Below are positions 7,361-9,042 of a stretch of DNA of 9,042 nucleotides, piece by piece. This DNA is from JBCCZC01 sp039188505 (lineage in GTDB: Bacteria; Pseudomonadota; Gammaproteobacteria; Xanthomonadales; SZUA-38), in NCBI GenBank assembly GCA_039188505.1, contig JBCCZC010000227.1:1-9042 (forward strand). Direction: 5' to 3'. Under the pieces are notes generated by a model. That model had not been told where the DNA came from. It ran no database searches and saw only the letters and a program-made list of their open reading frames with translations. The stretch's first letter is position 1. Each line of letters opens with the position of its first letter. A program made the translations under genes and the position numbers.

Positions 7361-7810
7361 CTACGCCTGATCGGCCACCGGATACTGGGCCTGCAGCAGC
7401 GCCTTGGCGTTGAGAACGTCGAATTTTCCGGTCCACTGCGCGCGCGCGGCGAGCCAGACGCTCGCGGCGCCCGGGCGATCGAAGATCTGACACTCGACGC
7501 GGTCGGAGCGCAGGAGCAGCGAGCGGATGATCATGAGCGTCGAGCGCGCCGCCGGCGTGTGGGCGACGAGCGCGATCTTGCGCCGGCGTGTGGGCGCCGG
7601 CACTCGCTCCCGGTAGGCGCGGCCTAGCGCCTTGAGCTCCTGCACATTAAGGTCGAGCACAGTATTGCTGAAGTCCCACAGATAGCTGCTGCAATCCAGG
7701 AACCCCTCAGTTTCGACGGCGCGGTCGATTGCCGCTAGCGCTGTCTGGAGGTTGAAGATCGGGCCGACATGATAAATGCCGCGGTGTCCGTCGATTTCGA
7801 TCCGATCCAT
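7361..7810 (-). CDS. SpoIIAA/STAS-like small cytoplasmic protein
   Basis: This 149-residue protein has no signal peptide or membrane span. The pattern resembles the SpoIIAA-like (STAS-fold) family of uncharacterised proteobacterial proteins. There is an N-terminal strand pair with 'GHRGIYHVGPI', then a helix at about 20-34. Next come a central strand with Asp ('YLWDFSNTVLDL', 43-54), a helix, a strand 'RKIALVAHTP' (77-86), a helix at about 88-101, and 'VECQIFDRPGAASVWLAA' (105-122). The motif of FD followed by A..WL is the usual family ending, with about 25 extra residues after it. No phosphorylatable Ser is obvious, so an anti-sigma-antagonist role is not shown. The ATG has GGAGAG 5 nt upstream and a good promoter further up. 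It is convergent with arginase and divergent from the HNH gene. It contains a 16-nt direct repeat (7550-7565 and 7581-7596). Function is unknown. Confidence 0.72.
   Translation of the reverse strand: MDRIEIDGHRGIYHVGPIFNLQTALAAIDRAVETEGFLDCSSYLWDFSNTVLDLNVQELKALGRAYRERVPAPTRRRKIALVAHTPAARSTLMIIRSLLLRSDRVECQIFDRPGAASVWLAARAQWTGKFDVLNAKALLQAQYPVADQA
7550..7596. repeat. 16-nt direct repeat inside the SpoIIAA-like gene
   Basis: CGCCGGCGTGTGGGCG occurs exactly at 7550-7565 and again at 7581-7596, with a period of 31 nt and a 15-nt spacer. Because 31 is not a multiple of 3, the two copies are read in different frames, giving APTRRR at about 71-77 and AHTPAA at about 83-88 of the protein. The reading frame is open through both. 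Confidence 0.85.
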
Positions 7811-7837
7811 GATGGCTCTCCATACCCCGATGTTTGC

Positions 7838-7866
7838 ACTATAGGTCCCGCGGCCGGGTCCTTGAA
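7838..7866 (-). promoter_or_regulatory. sigma-70-like promoter of the SpoIIAA-like gene
   Basis: On the minus strand TTCAAG (7866-7861) is followed by a 17-nt spacer and TATAGT (7843-7838), which matches TATAAT at five of six positions. Transcription would start near 7831, about 20 nt before the ATG at 7810, leaving room for the GGAGAG ribosome binding site. The spacer itself holds an imperfect dyad (GGTCCCG-CGG-CCGGGTCC region) that could be an operator. Predicted by eye only. Confidence 0.5.
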
Positions 7867-8015
7867 TAGCGATTCAGGTTTCGCAACAAGTGTCCACAGT
7901 TGGATGCCGCCGGAGCGTCGCCGCGACCTGCGCGAGTTGCCGGAAGTTGGACCTAGGAGTTCACGTAAGCAGGGCAGACGCTGACGCGAGTGCGCCTGTC
8001 GGGCAGTCAGAAAGA

Positions 8016-8031
8016 CTGTATAATTGAACAG
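8016..8031. promoter_or_regulatory. LexA (SOS) box overlapping the -10 of the DUF222-HNH gene
   Basis: CTGTATAATTGAACAG fits the gammaproteobacterial LexA operator CTGT-N8-ACAG exactly. The flanking bases A8015 and T8032-A8033 extend the match to the TACTGT...ACAGTA consensus on one side and partly on the other. A TATAAT -10 hexamer (8019-8024) lies inside it, so bound LexA would block RNA polymerase. The -35 region (about 7996-8001, CTGTCG) is poor. Transcription would begin near 8031, giving a leader of about 20 nt before the ATG at 8053. The box is 22 nt upstream of the gene and 205 nt from the divergent SpoIIAA-like gene, so it most likely controls the HNH gene only. Confidence 0.8.
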
Positions 8032-8052
8032 TATCTTCAAGTAGTCGCGGCC

Positions 8053-9042
8053 ATGGAACAGGCAATCGTCAACCTCCTCCCGGAAACCCGGCGGCAGGCG
8101 CTGGAGGACCAGATCGCGGAGCTCTCCGGCAACCTCGCCGCGGCCACCTACCGGCTGCTGGTGCTGCTGCGGGAATTCGACGAGGTCGACGGCTGGCACG
8201 GCGAGCGCATCGCGTCGCTGGCCCACTGGCTGTCCTGGAAGGTCGGTACCAATCTCGGCGCCGCGCGCGAGAAAGTTCGGACAGCGAAGGCCCTGAAAGA
8301 TCTGCCGTTGATCAGCCAGGCCTTCAGCGAGGGCCGCGTCAGCTTCTCGAAGGTCCGCGCCATGACGCGGGTGGCCACGCCCGCGAACGAGGAGTTCCTG
8401 TTGCAGATCGCGCGCCATGGGACGGCGCGCCATGTCGAGCAGCTCGTGCGCCACTATCGCAAGTCGCAGCGGGCCGAGGCGCTGGAACGCGACAACCAGC
8501 GGCAGGAGCGTCGATCACTATCGGTGATGGTCGACGAGGACGGGATGGTGATCCTCCGGGGCCGCTTCACCCCCGAACAGGGCGCGCTGATCATCCAGGG
8601 ACTGGACAAGGCCATGGACGACCAATTGGAGGCTTCCCGCGAGCACGAGGGCGAGCCGTCGGCATCGGAGCCCTTCACGGCCCGGCGCGCCGACGCGCTG
8701 GAGCGGATGGCGGTGGACTTTCTCCACGGCAGCGATGGATCCAGCGGCGGCGATCGGTACCTCGTGCACCTGACAACGGACATCGACACGCTCGAGCGCG
8801 ACGGCAGTGGCGCTGAAGCCGGGCTGGACGAGGTCGGCAACGTTTCCGCGGAAACGTCACGGCGCTTGAGCTGCGACTGCTCGCTGGTCCACGAGGTGAT
8901 ACACGCCGACGGGGAGATCCTGAACGTCGGTCGCAAGACCCGAACGATCCCGCCGTCGATCCGTCGGGCGCTGCAGCGGCGCGACAAGGGCTGCCGCTTC
9001 CCGGGCTGTAGCTGCACCCGGCATGTCGAGGGTCACCACATC
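8053..9042 (+). CDS. DUF222-HNH endonuclease, 3' truncated by window edge
   Basis: This open frame of 330 codons runs to the right edge without a stop. Residues about 15-240 carry the helical DUF222 (13E12-repeat-type) domain, with 'ASLAHWLSWKVGTNLGAAREKVRTA' split around 54-78 and 'FSEGRVSFSKVRAMTRVA' (91-108) as its typical motifs. It is followed by a low-complexity linker (about 195-230). The C-terminus reaches an HNH domain: RDKGCRFPGCSCTRH (310-324), whose C314 and C319 are typical of a zinc-binding knuckle, and EGHHI (326-330), the catalytic His pair. The remainder of HNH, including the final His/Asn, lies beyond the window. HNH nucleases of this type are predicted to cut DNA; the biological role of DUF222-HNH proteins is largely unknown. 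The ATG at 8053 lacks an evident Shine-Dalgarno but follows the SOS-type promoter by about 20 nt. An upstream in-frame GTG at 7990 would be above the promoter and is rejected. Confidence 0.9.
   Translation, partial: MEQAIVNLLPETRRQALEDQIAELSGNLAAATYRLLVLLREFDEVDGWHGERIASLAHWLSWKVGTNLGAAREKVRTAKALKDLPLISQAFSEGRVSFSKVRAMTRVATPANEEFLLQIARHGTARHVEQLVRHYRKSQRAEALERDNQRQERRSLSVMVDEDGMVILRGRFTPEQGALIIQGLDKAMDDQLEASREHEGEPSASEPFTARRADALERMAVDFLHGSDGSSGGDRYLVHLTTDIDTLERDGSGAEAGLDEVGNVSAETSRRLSCDCSLVHEVIHADGEILNVGRKTRTIPPSIRRALQRRDKGCRFPGCSCTRHVEGHHI

Noticed and set aside
7769..7984. Small plus-strand open frame in the divergent promoter region
   Set aside because: It overlaps the 5' end of the STAS-like gene and its promoter, lacks a ribosome binding site and shows no conserved features.
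7735..8454. Minus-strand open frame of 239 codons across the HNH gene start
   Set aside because: It overlaps the SOS promoter, the DUF222 domain and the start of the STAS-like gene, and has no recognisable protein features.

Overview
The window is about two-thirds G+C and densely coded. It looks like a chromosomal segment of a high-GC proteobacterium, most likely a gammaproteobacterium. The reasons are a CusCBA-type tripartite efflux operon, a MoeA-type gene and an arginase, together with an E. coli-style LexA box (CTGT-N8-ACAG). I cannot name the genus from sequence alone.

Layout. On the minus strand, reading right to left from 6285 to the left edge, is one likely transcription unit. It starts with a small secreted Cys/His-rich protein (6285-5953). 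Next come a TolC-family outer-membrane factor (cusC-like, 5869-4649), a periplasmic adaptor (cusB, 4647-3409) and an RND pump (cusA, 3412-257). The unit ends with the start of a MoeA-like molybdopterin molybdenumtransferase running off the left edge (204-1). The cusC/cusB/cusA joints are 1-nt and overlapping, so they are probably translationally coupled. Divergent from this unit, on the plus strand, is an arginase (6396-7313). Convergent to the arginase is a small SpoIIAA/STAS-like protein (7810-7361). Divergent from that one is a DUF222-HNH endonuclease gene (8053 to the right edge), which is cut in the middle of its HNH motif.

How the genes work together. CusC, CusB and CusA would form an envelope-spanning Cu(I)/Ag(I) exporter. 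The Met triad of CusA and the three-Met site of CusB are both intact. No cusF, no CusRS and no CueR gene lies in the window. The Cys-rich small protein at the head of the operon is the best candidate for metal handling or sensing, and it ends in Arg-Pro-Pro close to its stop codon. The other genes look functionally independent of the pump.

Most notable: (1) a LexA box overlapping the -10 of the DUF222-HNH gene, implying damage-inducible expression; (2) the Cys-rich leader ORF, which may be a metal-sensing upstream ORF; (3) an RND pump keeping the periplasmic Met triad but lacking both members of one Met pair of the E. coli transmembrane relay. I see no tRNA, rRNA, CRISPR array, insertion sequence or complete mobile element. 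No stretch longer than 300 bases lacks a gene.
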